A model generated the notes under the pieces. The model saw only the letters and a program-made list of their open reading frames with translations, made no database searches and was not told the origin of the DNA. A program made the translations under genes and the position numbers. DNA of 45,885 nucleotides from Candidatus Woesearchaeota archaeon (GTDB taxonomy: Archaea; Nanobdellota; Nanobdellia; Woesearchaeales; JACPBO01), in NCBI GenBank assembly GCA_016180285.1, contig JACPBO010000021.1:1-45885 (forward strand), in the 5' to 3' direction. Below, piece after piece: positions 1 to 8,683 of the stretch; the first letter of the stretch is position 1, and each line of letters begins with the position of its first letter.

Positions 1-1
1 G

Positions 2-2665
2 ATAAAAAAAATAACAGAAGAAGTTGAAAAGCGCGGCTATAAGGATTCTCTTGATTCAGAAATACAGCAGCTTAAAGTGGACACAGCAGCTAACAAGACT
101 AAAATGGAAAGCTTTGAAGCTGAGATTTCAAGGATAATGCAGAGAAAAGAGGGGCTGCAAAGCAGCCTTTCACAGACTGAGGAAAAGATTGAGTCCTTGA
201 ATAATGAAAAGCTTGGCTTAGAAGAAGAAAAGTCAGGAAAGCTGAAAGAGATAGCCGATCTTAGCAAAAAACTGGATGAATTCAAAAAGAAAAACAGGAT
301 TGGAAAGGATGTTGAGGATATTGAAAAAGAAGTTGAGGCAATTGACAAATATCTTGAAGAAAAACAGAACAAGATACAGCAGTTAAGAGCAGAGCAGCAG
401 GAGCTTTTAAGAAGAAAAGATATGCTCGAGTTCAGCGTAAAATCAATAGACGAGTCAATCAAAAAAGTTGAGGAAATCGAAAAAGAGCACAAAAAAGACA
501 TTCAGGATTTGAAGAGAAAGAAAGAAGAGCTTAAGAAGGCATCGAATGAGCTAAGCCAGCTGCTGAATGAAGATTCTTCACTTGCATTGCAGCTGTCAAA
601 CTCGAGGGATAAATTAACAAAATTAGTTGAGGAGCTGTCCAAGCTGGAAGCGAGAAGCGTTGGCAGCCAGGAAAGGTTTTTCAGCAATATTGCTGTCAAA
701 AAAGTGCTTGAAAATAAAAGCAAGCTCGGCGGGATATACGGCACTGTAGGCCAGCTTGGAAAAGTGAATTCAAAATACGCCCTTGCATTGGAAATTGCTG
801 CGGGTCCGAAAATAGATGCTGTTGTTGTGGAAGACGACAAAACAGCTGCAAAATGCATAAAATACCTCAAGGAAAACAAGCTCGGAGTAGCAGCATTTTT
901 TCCCCTGAACAAAATAAAGCCCGCCCCTGTAAGGCCTGAAGTTGAGAAATTAAAGTCAAGCAATGGCGTGCATGATCTTGCTGTTAACCTTGTTTCTTAT
1001 GAATCTAAATTCAAGGATATTTTTTCGCATGTTTTCGCCAATACCCTTATTGTTGATGACATTGATGTTGCAAGAAGAATCGGCATCGGAACATCAAAGA
1101 TGGTGACAATTGACGGTGATTCTGCGGAATTAAGCGGAGCAATGCATGGCGGCTTTAGGCACAGGACAAAAGGCATTGGATTCGAGGAAGAGGACATAGC
1201 CAAAAATATTGAAGGCAAAAATGAAGAGGCTGTCGAGCTAAAAACTCTTGTTTCCGCTCTTGAAAAAAGAAGGAAGGAAGTTGACGATAAGATAGTTTCT
1301 TTGAGGACATTCAAGGCAAACCTTGAAGGGGATGTGATAAAAATTGAAAAAGGGCTTCACCTTGAAGATTCAGATCTTGACGCCAGCAGAAGAAAGAAAG
1401 AATCATTATCAGCTGAAATCAAAGATGCAGATAAGAAGAAGGATAAGCTTGAAGATGACATCTCTGCCCTGAACAATGAGCTGGCCCAGAACAAAACAAA
1501 AAAACAGGATTTAAAAAACAAAATAAATGACTTGAAAAACCCCAAAATACTGGCTGAGCTGAATGCTTTTGAAGAAACTAAAAAGAATCTTGATGCTGAT
1601 GTCATAAAGAGGGGGCTCAGTATAAAGAATATCGATGACCAGGTACAATCAATACATCTCAGGGACAAGGAAAATACAATAAAAATCCTTAAGCAGGCTG
1701 ACAAGGAAATTGAAAGCTTTAAAAAGCAGATTGTTGATTTGAAAGACAGGATAAAAAACCAGCATTCTGTTTTAAATGAAAAAGAGGATAAGCAAAAGGA
1801 ATTTTACTCCAGATTTGAAGCTCTTTACAAAAAAAGAAACAAGATGAATGACGAGATTTCAGATTCCAATAAAAAGATCGAGTCTTTTGCAGCAAGATTA
1901 AAAGAAAATGAAACCCTGATAAATGGGCTTTCTATCGACGAAGCCGCAGTAAAAGCAAAGCTTGCCGGCCTGGAAGAGGAGTTCCAGCAGTATGCCGGCG
2001 TTAAGCTTGCTTCCCACAAGTCTGAAGAGGACTTGAAAAAGGAAATAAATGAATTTGAAAAGATGAGGGATAATATAGGAAGCGTGAATATGAGGGCATT
2101 GGATATTTATGAGGCTGTTGAGAAAGAATTTAATGCGCTTATCGAGAAAAAAGAAAAGCTCGGCATAGAGAAAAAAGATGTGCTCGGCATGATGGCTGAG
2201 ATTGAGGGCAAGAAGAAAGAGCTGTTTATGGGCACAATGTCTACAGTAAATGACCATTTCAAAAAAATATTCAGCTTGCTCTCAAACAAAGGCGACGCAT
2301 TCCTTGAGCTTGAAAATGAGCAGAATCCATTTGAAGGCGGAGTCAGGATAAAAGTGAGGATTATCGGAAACAAATTTTTGGATATCAGGAGCCTGTCTGG
2401 CGGTGAAAAAACACTTACAGCGCTTGCGTTTATTTTCTCAATACAGGAGCATCAGCCGGCATCATTCTATGTTCTCGACGAGGTTGATGCTGCCCTTGAC
2501 AAGCACAATTCAGAAAAATTTGCAAAGCTGATAGGCCAGTATTCTGAAAAGGCGCAGTATCTGATGATCAGCCACAATGACCATGTTATTTCAGAAGCAG
2601 ATACTTTATATGGAATAACAATGGATGAAAACAAGATAAGCAAGGTTGTCAGCATGAAAATATGA
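2..2665 (+). CDS. smc: SMC chromosome-segregation ATPase, 5' end outside window
   Basis: The reading frame is open to the left edge, so the N-terminal ATPase half with Walker A is missing. Visible in order: a long Lys/Glu-rich coiled coil, a hinge domain beginning near RFFSNIAVKKVLE (about nt 680-1160, with GGIYGTVGQL and a GAMHGGF end), a second coiled coil, then the C-terminal head. The head has the ABC signature LSGGEKTLTALAF (about nt 2393-2430) and a Walker B FYVLDEVDAALD followed by a SHND switch region. SMC dimers compact and segregate chromosomes and normally work with ScpA/ScpB, which are not seen here. Hinge plus signature plus Walker B separates SMC from Rad50, whose hook is a CxxC. 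The identification is firm. Confidence 0.96.
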   Translation: MKKITEEVEKRGYKDSLDSEIQQLKVDTAANKTKMESFEAEISRIMQRKEGLQSSLSQTEEKIESLNNEKLGLEEEKSGKLKEIADLSKKLDEFKKKNRIGKDVEDIEKEVEAIDKYLEEKQNKIQQLRAEQQELLRRKDMLEFSVKSIDESIKKVEEIEKEHKKDIQDLKRKKEELKKASNELSQLLNEDSSLALQLSNSRDKLTKLVEELSKLEARSVGSQERFFSNIAVKKVLENKSKLGGIYGTVGQLGKVNSKYALALEIAAGPKIDAVVVEDDKTAAKCIKYLKENKLGVAAFFPLNKIKPAPVRPEVEKLKSSNGVHDLAVNLVSYESKFKDIFSHVFANTLIVDDIDVARRIGIGTSKMVTIDGDSAELSGAMHGGFRHRTKGIGFEEEDIAKNIEGKNEEAVELKTLVSALEKRRKEVDDKIVSLRTFKANLEGDVIKIEKGLHLEDSDLDASRRKKESLSAEIKDADKKKDKLEDDISALNNELAQNKTKKQDLKNKINDLKNPKILAELNAFEETKKNLDADVIKRGLSIKNIDDQVQSIHLRDKENTIKILKQADKEIESFKKQIVDLKDRIKNQHSVLNEKEDKQKEFYSRFEALYKKRNKMNDEISDSNKKIESFAARLKENETLINGLSIDEAAVKAKLAGLEEEFQQYAGVKLASHKSEEDLKKEINEFEKMRDNIGSVNMRALDIYEAVEKEFNALIEKKEKLGIEKKDVLGMMAEIEGKKKELFMGTMSTVNDHFKKIFSLLSNKGDAFLELENEQNPFEGGVRIKVRIIGNKFLDIRSLSGGEKTLTALAFIFSIQEHQPASFYVLDEVDAALDKHNSEKFAKLIGQYSEKAQYLMISHNDHVISEADTLYGITMDENKISKVVSMKI

Positions 2666-2671
2666 TTCATA

Positions 2672-2683
2672 AGCTATATAAAA
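2672..2683 (+). promoter_or_regulatory. TATA box of the ferredoxin gene
   Basis: gctatataaaat lies about 25 nt upstream of the ATG at 2704, the distance expected for a leaderless archaeal transcript. It directly follows the smc stop codon. Confidence 0.6.
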
Positions 2684-2703
2684 TGCAGTAAAAGCTTAAT
2701 TTT

Positions 2704-2898
2704 ATGGCAAAAGTAAAAATAATATATGATAAGGAAGCATGCATCGGCTGCGGAAGCTGCGAAGCTGTATGCCCTGAAAACTGGAAATTAGAAGGCGATA
2801 AGGCAATTCCTAAGAAGCTTGAGCTTAATGATGTTGGCTGCAACCAAGAAGCAGCAGACAGCTGCCCGGTTTCAGCAATAAAGATAGTTAAAAAATGA
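2704..2898 (+). CDS. Single-cluster [4Fe-4S] ferredoxin
   Basis: A 64-residue cytosolic electron carrier. The motif CIGCGSCEAVCP gives C13, C16 and C19 as cluster ligands, and C54 in DSCPVSAI is the fourth. The extra pair C23/C46 sits where Thermotoga/Thermococcus-type ferredoxins can form a disulfide, so one cluster is expected rather than two. A TATA box lies 25 nt upstream and no Shine-Dalgarno is needed. The stop overlaps the ribosome-binding sequence of the next gene, so the two are probably co-transcribed. The redox partner cannot be deduced from the sequence; the downstream CxxC protein is a candidate. Confidence 0.93.
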   Translation: MAKVKIIYDKEACIGCGSCEAVCPENWKLEGDKAIPKKLELNDVGCNQEAADSCPVSAIKIVKK

Positions 2899-2907
2899 GG
2901 TAAGAAA

Positions 2908-3165
2908 ATGAAAGGTAAAACAATAAAAACTAACAAAATAAAAAAATCAAAGGAAATAATAGGCAAAATTACAAAAAACATGCCGATCGGAGAAGTTGTT
3001 CTAAAATACCCGGATACCATAGCTGTTTTCATGCAGCATGGCCTGCACTGCATCGGCTGCGGAATTGCCCAATTTGAGAGCATAGAGCAGGGAGCAGCTG
3101 CGCACGGCATAAACCTGGATAAATTAATTAATGACCTTAATAAAGCAGCATCTAAGAAGGGTTAA
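2908..3165 (+). CDS. DUF1858-type small CxxC redox protein
   Basis: An 85-residue protein with a basic N-terminal 25 residues followed by a compact helical domain of the DUF1858 / hybrid-cluster-associated disulfide type: MPIGEVVLKYPDTIAVF, then GLHCIGCG with a CxxC pair, then a helical tail. The family is thought to be redox active or to bind a metal or disulfide; its reaction is not established. A GAGGT Shine-Dalgarno overlaps the ferredoxin stop, so this is the second gene of a two-gene unit. It ends just before the convergent glycosyltransferase gene. Confidence 0.85.
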   Translation: MKGKTIKTNKIKKSKEIIGKITKNMPIGEVVLKYPDTIAVFMQHGLHCIGCGIAQFESIEQGAAAHGINLDKLINDLNKAASKKG

Positions 3166-3170
3166 AAAAC

Positions 3171-4304
3171 TCAGCTGTACAGCTCCAGCACTCTTTTTAT
3201 CTTGTAAACAGTTTTCTCCCATGAGAATTTCTCAACTATTGTTCTCCTTGCTTCTTCGCCAAGCGCTGACCTCATTTCAGGATTCTTAATAAGAAACTCT
3301 AATTTTTTAGATAAGACATATGAATTCTGCTTTGGAAACAAAAGCCCGTTTTTTCCGTCCCGTATGTATTCTTTTACAACTCCCACCGGAGTGCATACAA
3401 CCGGCAGGCACGTTGACATCGCTTCCATTGTTGACAGCGAGCTTGTCTCTGTCAAAGAAGGCAGGACATAAATGTCCATTGCCTGCAGATATGGCACAAC
3501 ATTATTCACTGCTCCGCTTAAAATAATGCTTTTCCTTCTCCCGAATAATTCTTTCAATTCCTTTCTTCCTTCTCCTACAATAAACAGCCTTATATTCTGG
3601 TAAGTTCTTTCAAGCCTTATGAACGCCCTGTATAATGTAAGCAGGTCTTTTTCAAATCCAATTCTTCCGACAAATCCTATGACAATGCCGTCTTCAGCCA
3701 ATCCTAAATTCTTCTTGGATTGTTTTTTATTTGTTGACGGAATGAATTTATGGACATCAACTCCCAGCTGCACAACTGTCTTTTTTGTCTTTATTCCCTG
3801 CCATGTCAGCAATTCAGCTGTCTGCAAAGAAGGAACCATTATTATGTCGCATTTATTATAAAGGAACCATGCAATTATCTTGACAATTAAGTGCGTCCAC
3901 CATCCAATAAGCCTGTTTCTTGAAATGCTTTTGCTTACAAGCTCCCATTCTATTGAGTGCATGTATGCTATTGTTGTCTTTTTCAGCCTTTTTGCAATAA
4001 AAATAGTGGCTGCGCCGATTGGCCCTATTGTCTGCGTCCAGACTAAATCAGCGTCTTTTACAAACTGATTTATGCTCTTATATACAATTCTCGGCGGGTT
4101 ATAATCGCCAATCCTGAATTCATGCACTCTTAGCCTTATTACTTTCACGTTTTCTATTTCTTTGTACTCTCCTTTAAAATCAGGCGCAAGCACTGTAATG
4201 TCATAACTGTCCTTTATGGCCGGCAGTATCTCTGACAGAAATCTTGAAACACCATCCCACCTTGGCAAAAACGAGTCTGTTGCAATCAAAAGTTTCGGCT
4301 TCAT
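3171..4304 (-). CDS. GT4-family glycosyltransferase
   Basis: A 377-residue GT-B retaining glycosyltransferase, probably acting at the cytoplasmic membrane face on glycolipid or cell-surface glycan. The N-terminal Rossmann domain starts MKPKLLIATDSFLPRWDGVS with the usual glycine region. The C-terminal domain has VGRIGFEKD and the E-x7-E motif in TETSSLSTMEAM, followed by PVVCTPVGV. The start at 4304 is chosen because GGAAAGGT precedes it; the frame could extend 11 codons into the upstream gene but loses that site. It follows the PIG-L-like deacetylase by 4 nt, the pairing expected for GlcNAc-transfer then de-N-acetylation (as in phosphatidylinositol or mycothiol-type pathways). Sugar donor and acceptor are unknown. 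Confidence 0.92.
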   Translation of the reverse strand: MKPKLLIATDSFLPRWDGVSRFLSEILPAIKDSYDITVLAPDFKGEYKEIENVKVIRLRVHEFRIGDYNPPRIVYKSINQFVKDADLVWTQTIGPIGAATIFIAKRLKKTTIAYMHSIEWELVSKSISRNRLIGWWTHLIVKIIAWFLYNKCDIIMVPSLQTAELLTWQGIKTKKTVVQLGVDVHKFIPSTNKKQSKKNLGLAEDGIVIGFVGRIGFEKDLLTLYRAFIRLERTYQNIRLFIVGEGRKELKELFGRRKSIILSGAVNNVVPYLQAMDIYVLPSLTETSSLSTMEAMSTCLPVVCTPVGVVKEYIRDGKNGLLFPKQNSYVLSKKLEFLIKNPEMRSALGEEARRTIVEKFSWEKTVYKIKRVLELYS

Positions 4305-4308
4305 CTTG

Positions 4309-4956
4309 TTACCTTTCCTTCCAAAACACCTCTGCAAATCTGCATTTGTTTTTCAGGCCGTTAACTATTGCCTTTAAATAAACGCTCCACAAAAGGAATA
4401 ATAGAGAAAGCTTCTGGCTTTCAAAACAGTTAAGCGCATTAATCTTTGTCTCAAATGTATCTGAAATATCAACAACAAGCTTTGGAAGGTTCCTTCTTCC
4501 TATCTTCAATATATTCCAGATTGCAAAGCTGTAAACATGCCCTTTGTATTGCAGCTCATCAACAGCTTCAAGAACAAGTTGATGCGCCGCCCTGTGGTCC
4601 GGCAGCGGGTCATCCGACATATGCGTGAATATCTTTGAAGGCCTTAATTTTTTAATCATTTTTTTAATGTTTTCTTTTGCATTTTTTTCTTCTGCTTCTA
4701 ATTTAAATTTTCCTTCCTCTAATCCGAGAAAAACAACCCCTTTGCCGCCGATAACATCATCTGCCTTTTTAGCCTCTTCTACTCTTGTTTCAACCGCCAC
4801 CTTCCTCTGAAAATGAGGGTGGCTTTTTTCTCCATAGGACAGTATGATTGTATAAACTTCCTTGCCCTCTTTCGCGTATTTTGCCAATGTGCCTCCTGGC
4901 CCAAGTATCTGGTCATCTGAATGCGAGCATATTACAACTATTGATTCTTTTGGCAT
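4309..4956 (-). CDS. PIG-L/LmbE-family zinc de-N-acetylase
   Basis: A 215-residue protein of the PIG-L (LmbE) fold that hydrolyses N-acetyl groups from GlcNAc-containing substrates. The family motif HPDDE appears as SHSDDQ at residues 11-16, keeping the metal-binding His and Asp pair but replacing Pro by Ser and Glu by Gln. The second motif is HMSDDPLPDHRAAH with the downstream metal His. It is the first gene of a two-gene operon with the GT4 transferase. The HSDDQ variant occurs in other archaeal members as far as I recall and is not by itself evidence of inactivity. Confidence 0.88.
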   Translation of the reverse strand: MPKESIVVICSHSDDQILGPGGTLAKYAKEGKEVYTIILSYGEKSHPHFQRKVAVETRVEEAKKADDVIGGKGVVFLGLEEGKFKLEAEEKNAKENIKKMIKKLRPSKIFTHMSDDPLPDHRAAHQLVLEAVDELQYKGHVYSFAIWNILKIGRRNLPKLVVDISDTFETKINALNCFESQKLSLLFLLWSVYLKAIVNGLKNKCRFAEVFWKER

Positions 4957-5019
4957 AAGCCTTGTTTTGGCTGAAGTTGTTAATTAATCTTTCTAAATTC
5001 AACCTTGAAAATAAAAAGA

Positions 5020-5029
5020 TTTATAAAGG
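5020..5029 (+). promoter_or_regulatory. TATA-like element upstream of tfe
   Basis: tttataaagg lies about 60 nt upstream of the chosen ATG at 5086, implying a leader of roughly 35 nt. It also argues against starting the protein at 5005, which would place the promoter inside the coding region. Confidence 0.45.
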
Positions 5030-5085
5030 GAAAATACTGGTTTACATATGGCCATAAATCCTGTTTAGGGCTTCTAAAAAAGAAA

Positions 5086-5592
5086 ATGAAACTTTCAAAC
5101 AGCATAATTGAAAATGTAGTCAAAGAAGTCGCTGGCGAAGACACGATTCCTTTAGTCAGGTATCTGAAGAACAAGAAGAACGTATCTGAATTCAAAATAG
5201 CAGAAGCTGTAAAGCGTGAAATAAACGAAACACGAAACATGCTGTACAGGCTCTATAACGCAAATCTGGTCTCTTTTAACAGGAAAAAAGACAAGAAAAA
5301 GGGGTGGTACATCTATTACTGGACTTTCAACAGTAAAATGGTCAAATATCTCTTTTTTGACCTGAAAAAGAAGAGAATAGAGAAGCTTAAAGAGAGGCTC
5401 ATAAGGGAAAAAAGCGGCATTTTTTTCATCTGCAAAAACAAGTGTATCCGCCTTATTTTTGAGCAGGCTGTTGACTTCAGCTACAAATGCCCTGAATGCG
5501 GACAGCTCCTTGAGCAGGAAAACAACAGCAAAACAATAGAAGATATAGAGAAAGAAATAAGAGATCTGGAAAAAGAGCTGGCTAAACGCTGA
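5086..5592 (+). CDS. tfe: Transcription initiation factor TFE (TFIIE-alpha type)
   Basis: A 168-residue basal transcription factor that helps open promoter DNA with TBP, TFB and RNA polymerase. The N-terminal winged helix (about residues 1-85) runs from MKLSNSIIENVVKEVAG through VSEFKIAEAVKREINETRNMLY, then a basic linker, then a zinc ribbon CKNKC...CPECG near residues 120-145. The first half of the ribbon is CxxxC rather than the usual CxxC. The C-terminus is an acidic-basic helix. The start at 5086 is chosen because family members begin at this helix and the TATA element lies upstream. It stands alone and is convergent with the next small gene. Confidence 0.9.
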   Translation: MKLSNSIIENVVKEVAGEDTIPLVRYLKNKKNVSEFKIAEAVKREINETRNMLYRLYNANLVSFNRKKDKKKGWYIYYWTFNSKMVKYLFFDLKKKRIEKLKERLIREKSGIFFICKNKCIRLIFEQAVDFSYKCPECGQLLEQENNSKTIEDIEKEIRDLEKELAKR

Positions 5593-5802
5593 TTATCTTT
5601 TTTTGCCTTTCACTGCCTTTTCTATCCTGTATTCCTCTTTGACTATCTTGTTGGCCATGTTTTCTATATGCATCTCTACCCTTGCTATTCTCCTTTCCAT
5701 AAGAACGAGCACACGCAAGCTGTAGACTATTGCAGCCAATGTCCCTATTATAATCGCCAATGTTATCCTTATTACAGCATCTGTTCCTGCCAAAGCAACC
5801 AT
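5593..5802 (-). CDS. Small single-pass membrane protein, unknown
   Basis: A 69-residue protein with one hydrophobic helix near the N-terminus (AVIRITLAIIIGTLAAIVY) followed by a charged amphipathic helix rich in Glu, Arg and Lys that could form a coiled coil. The ATG at 5802 has a good Shine-Dalgarno (AGAGGTGAG); a GTG three codons upstream lies inside that site and is less likely. No family recognised. It is divergent from the OB-fold gene and shares an AT-rich promoter region with it. Confidence 0.7.
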   Translation of the reverse strand: MVALAGTDAVIRITLAIIIGTLAAIVYSLRVLVLMERRIARVEMHIENMANKIVKEEYRIEKAVKGKKR

Positions 5803-5887
5803 CAAGCTCACCTCTTTTATATAATGATGAATAGCTATAAAAATCCATAGTATATAAATTTTTGGTTTTTTTAAATGAGAACAAATA

Positions 5888-5897
5888 ACTTTATAAA
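5888..5897 (+). promoter_or_regulatory. TATA box of the OB-fold gene
   Basis: ctttataaac is centred about 27 nt before the ATG at 5920, fitting a leaderless transcript. Confidence 0.6.
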
Positions 5898-5919
5898 CTG
5901 ATTATAATTTCTAGCTGCT

Positions 5920-6318
5920 ATGAACGTAAAAGACCTGGAACCAAAACAAGGCAATGTTGACATTGTGCTTGACGTAGTAGAGGTCTCTCCTCCCAGAGAG
6001 TTCAGCAAGTTCGGAAGATCTGGTAAAGTGGCAAATGCAACTGCAAAGGACCATCTCGGGGATGAGATAAAGATAACTCTGTGGAATGACCAGATCGAAA
6101 CAGTTAAGGCAGGTGACAAGGTTCACATTAAAAACGGCTATGTGAATGAATGGCAGGGTGAAAAGCAGCTTACAACTGGAAAGTTCGGAACATTAGAGGT
6201 TGTCAGCTCTTCTGCGCCAAGCGAGAATAAAGAATCAGGGGAAGATAAAGAGATTTTTTCAAATATAGCAAAGGAAAGTGAAGGGGAAGATATTGATTTT
6301 GATGAAGAAGAAATTTGA
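5920..6318 (+). CDS. OB-fold single-stranded DNA-binding protein (SSB/RPA-like)
   Basis: A 132-residue protein. Residues 1-95 form one OB fold of the archaeal RPA/SSB type: GNVDIVLDVVEVSPPREF, then TAKDHLGDEIKITLWNDQ and AGDKVHIKNGYV. A Ser/Glu-rich linker and a very acidic tail ending DIDFDEEEI follow. In SSB proteins such tails recruit repair and replication partners. Size and layout match crenarchaeal-type SSB with a single OB fold rather than multi-domain euryarchaeal RPA. It probably protects single-stranded DNA. It has its own promoter and is monocistronic, followed by tRNA-Phe. Confidence 0.85.
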   Translation: MNVKDLEPKQGNVDIVLDVVEVSPPREFSKFGRSGKVANATAKDHLGDEIKITLWNDQIETVKAGDKVHIKNGYVNEWQGEKQLTTGKFGTLEVVSSSAPSENKESGEDKEIFSNIAKESEGEDIDFDEEEI

Positions 6319-6393
6319 TCCTGTTATTGAATTCTATTTTTTTCTGAAAAAAGCGAAAACCATATAAACAATCATAAAATTTAATTCTATAAT

Positions 6394-6497
6394 GGGACGG
6401 TAGCTCAGCCTGGGAGAGCACACGGCTGAAGACCGTGGAATCAGGAAGCAATGCTTTTTGATGCGGACTGTCACGGATTCAAATTCCGTCCGTCCCA
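6394..6497 (+). tRNA. tRNA-Phe(GAA) with a 30-nt intron in the variable loop
   Basis: Acceptor GGGACGG pairs with CCGTCCC and the discriminator is A at 6497; no CCA is encoded. D-arm GCTC/GAGC; anticodon arm CACGG-CTGAAGA-CCGTG gives anticodon GAA; T-arm ACGGA-TTCAAAT-TCCGT. Between nt 43 and T-stem nt 49 lie 35 nt instead of 5. Folding shows a bulge-helix-bulge: central helix CCGT (6433-6436)/GCGG (6463-6466), 5' bulge GGA, 3' bulge ACT, and an inner 10-bp hairpin (6440-6449 with 6453-6462). Cutting inside the bulges removes 6439-6468 and leaves variable loop GTGTC. A long variable arm is the alternative, but would be abnormal for tRNA-Phe. Confidence 0.88.
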
Positions 6498-6534
6498 CTT
6501 TTATTTCTTGCTTTTTTCCCTTAATGAAATGGTC

Positions 6535-8682
6535 TTATATTCCTGCAGGCCCCAGTGTAGCTAGTATCTTCCCGGAGATCAGATTGAATATTATTGTAAT
6601 TATTCCTGCAATTACGCAGTAAAGCACAAGGCTTTTCATCATGTTATTTCCAAGAAGATACTTTTCATTTAAAGAGTCAGATCCGTTCTCTATCCCGTTT
6701 TCAAGCACAGTCAGCAGATAAATTATCTGTACAATGTAAATTCCGACAACAAGCTGAAAGTAATAAGGAGGAATCCCTGGATTGCCGAAAATGTCCGGAA
6801 CTTTCCCCCCTTCTGTGCTCACTGCCTGCATTCTAGTCCCAATTGCGCCAAGTATTGATGTTATCATTGACGTTATTCCTATTACAATGCCCGATATCAC
6901 CGGTGTCAGAAAATTTATCTGTGATTTCATCGAAGAGATTATATCTGCCATCAGGTCTTTCAGCCTTTCATCAACTTTATGTATCTCCTTTATGTAACGG
7001 GAAATATTTGTCAGAGATTGGGCTGCAATCCTTGCTCCCTTTTTGGAGCTTTCAACCAGCACTTTCATCGAGCTTTCAATTATGTTCGAGGGGAAATCCA
7101 TCAATGCGCCGTATTTCTGGTCAAAGATTGACTGCTGAACGCTCATGCCAAGCCTCCTTATATTTTGGTCAACTTTCTGGAAAAAGCTTCCTGAAACCGT
7201 GCCTTGCATATCGTCAGCAACCTTGCCAAATGCAATTTCCGCAGGCAAGCCATCTCCAAGTCGGGAGCCAAGCGCAAATAAGGCAGAAGCAAATTCCGTC
7301 TCCAGTCTTTTCGAATCCTCTCTTATTTTCATCAAATGGTCTGATCTCAGCTTGAAATAAATTCCAATTGCAAGCCCCAGGCCCAGAGGCAATAAAAGGC
7401 TGAACAATGCTGCTATGGGGCTGAACGGACCAATCTTTGTTACATTGTCTTTTGCAAGCCTGTAATCAAGCACTTTCATCTCGCCAAAATCGCCCAATTG
7501 TATTGCCGGGTCAATATTTGGCTGAATAATGTGAAGTATAATCGGGCTTAATCCAATAATGAATAAAACTGATGCAATAATAACTGATGCAATAATGGGG
7601 CTGAGCAGAATTTCCGATTTTCCAATTTTTATAACTATGTTTTTATATCTCCTTAACTGCGGATTGAACTCAGATATGTCAGTATCGCCATAGCCCGTCG
7701 GCCTTTGTGACAGCACATTTTTTCCTAAATAAAAAACAGCTATTGGCAATGCAATATTATAAAGAGCCGCTAAATGAAACCACTTTACGCCCTCCATAAA
7801 GCTAACAACTAATGGCAGTATGACCAATCCGAGTATCGGCAAAATAATGCCCAGCATGTGCAGCATTGTAATTGGTGATTTAAGATTATGGGCGTAATGA
7901 AGCATCTTTTCATAAGTTTCCTCGAGAATAACTGACAATGACTTATCCAGCAAGCCCAGTCTTCTTGCCTCATCTCCCTCATACAGCGATGATTCAATTA
8001 AATGCATTGCTTCTATAAACTCCATATTCCACTTTCTCCACGATTCAAGATATGCCTCTAGAGAATCTTTTATTGACTTGTACTTTTCAGTTTCAACATC
8101 CCACAAAACCTTTTTCAGGTCCAGAGAAAGCGGCGGAGTAAGGTGATTTGATGCAAATTCAATTGCAAGCTCCAAATTCGATGTATGCCTCATATAAGTT
8201 ACAATATAGAATGTGCACAGCACCATTTGATTGGACGCCTTCATCCTCCAGCTGTTGGCAAGGTATTCTGGAATTTTTTGAAGCGGCAAAATCATTATCA
8301 GGCCAGCCATTACAAAAAACATTACAAAAAACAATCCGCCAGTCAGCACAAATCCGAATACAGACCCAAGCAGTGCAACAACAAACGGCATCAGCAGCGA
8401 AAAGCTTTGAACGCCGGCAGGAGTTACTTCAAGATGCGCGATTTTTATTGATTCTTCAATTGAAGGAAGAGCTTTCTTGCTCGGCTGCATCTTGAGAATT
8501 TTCTCGCTAATGTTGCAGAGCTGCTCATAAATCGTATATTGCCTCGGCATCAGCTCTTTTTTGAATGTTTTATATTCGCGGGAAAGCACTTTTGGCGTGC
8601 CTGCTTCCTGCTTTCCTTCTATGGCCAGCTTTATCTTATCTTCGTACCTTTTTTTCAAATCGTCAAATCCCAGATTATCCAT
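6535..8682 (-). CDS. tadC: TadC/GspF-like polytopic membrane protein of a type IV filament or secretion system
   Basis: A 715-residue inner-membrane platform protein with about seven or more hydrophobic stretches (near residues 90-135, 270-315, 355-385, 410-440, 595-625, 650-672, 690-712). Two cytoplasmic helical T2SSF-type domains can be inferred: one around MRHTSNLELAIEFASNHL and SLYEGDEARRLGLL, a second around ALGSRLGDGLPAEIAFGKV and SSKKGARIAAQSL. It follows the ATPase gene by 1 nt, the usual ATPase-TadC/ArlJ pair that assembles archaeal pili, archaella or secretion filaments. No pilin gene is visible nearby, so whether it builds pili or secretes is open. Confidence 0.87.
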   Translation of the reverse strand: MDNLGFDDLKKRYEDKIKLAIEGKQEAGTPKVLSREYKTFKKELMPRQYTIYEQLCNISEKILKMQPSKKALPSIEESIKIAHLEVTPAGVQSFSLLMPFVVALLGSVFGFVLTGGLFFVMFFVMAGLIMILPLQKIPEYLANSWRMKASNQMVLCTFYIVTYMRHTSNLELAIEFASNHLTPPLSLDLKKVLWDVETEKYKSIKDSLEAYLESWRKWNMEFIEAMHLIESSLYEGDEARRLGLLDKSLSVILEETYEKMLHYAHNLKSPITMLHMLGIILPILGLVILPLVVSFMEGVKWFHLAALYNIALPIAVFYLGKNVLSQRPTGYGDTDISEFNPQLRRYKNIVIKIGKSEILLSPIIASVIIASVLFIIGLSPIILHIIQPNIDPAIQLGDFGEMKVLDYRLAKDNVTKIGPFSPIAALFSLLLPLGLGLAIGIYFKLRSDHLMKIREDSKRLETEFASALFALGSRLGDGLPAEIAFGKVADDMQGTVSGSFFQKVDQNIRRLGMSVQQSIFDQKYGALMDFPSNIIESSMKVLVESSKKGARIAAQSLTNISRYIKEIHKVDERLKDLMADIISSMKSQINFLTPVISGIVIGITSMITSILGAIGTRMQAVSTEGGKVPDIFGNPGIPPYYFQLVVGIYIVQIIYLLTVLENGIENGSDSLNEKYLLGNNMMKSLVLYCVIAGIITIIFNLISGKILATLGPAGI

Positions 8683-8683
8683 T

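Noticed and set aside
37-2670. Serine/phenylalanine-rich minus-strand frames across smc
   Set aside because: They are antisense reflections of the Lys/Glu-rich coiled-coil codons of smc, not genes.
5823-5901. C/D-box guide RNA suggested by atgatga and a later ctga
   Set aside because: No usable D' and C' pair, and the region is the promoter space of two divergent genes.
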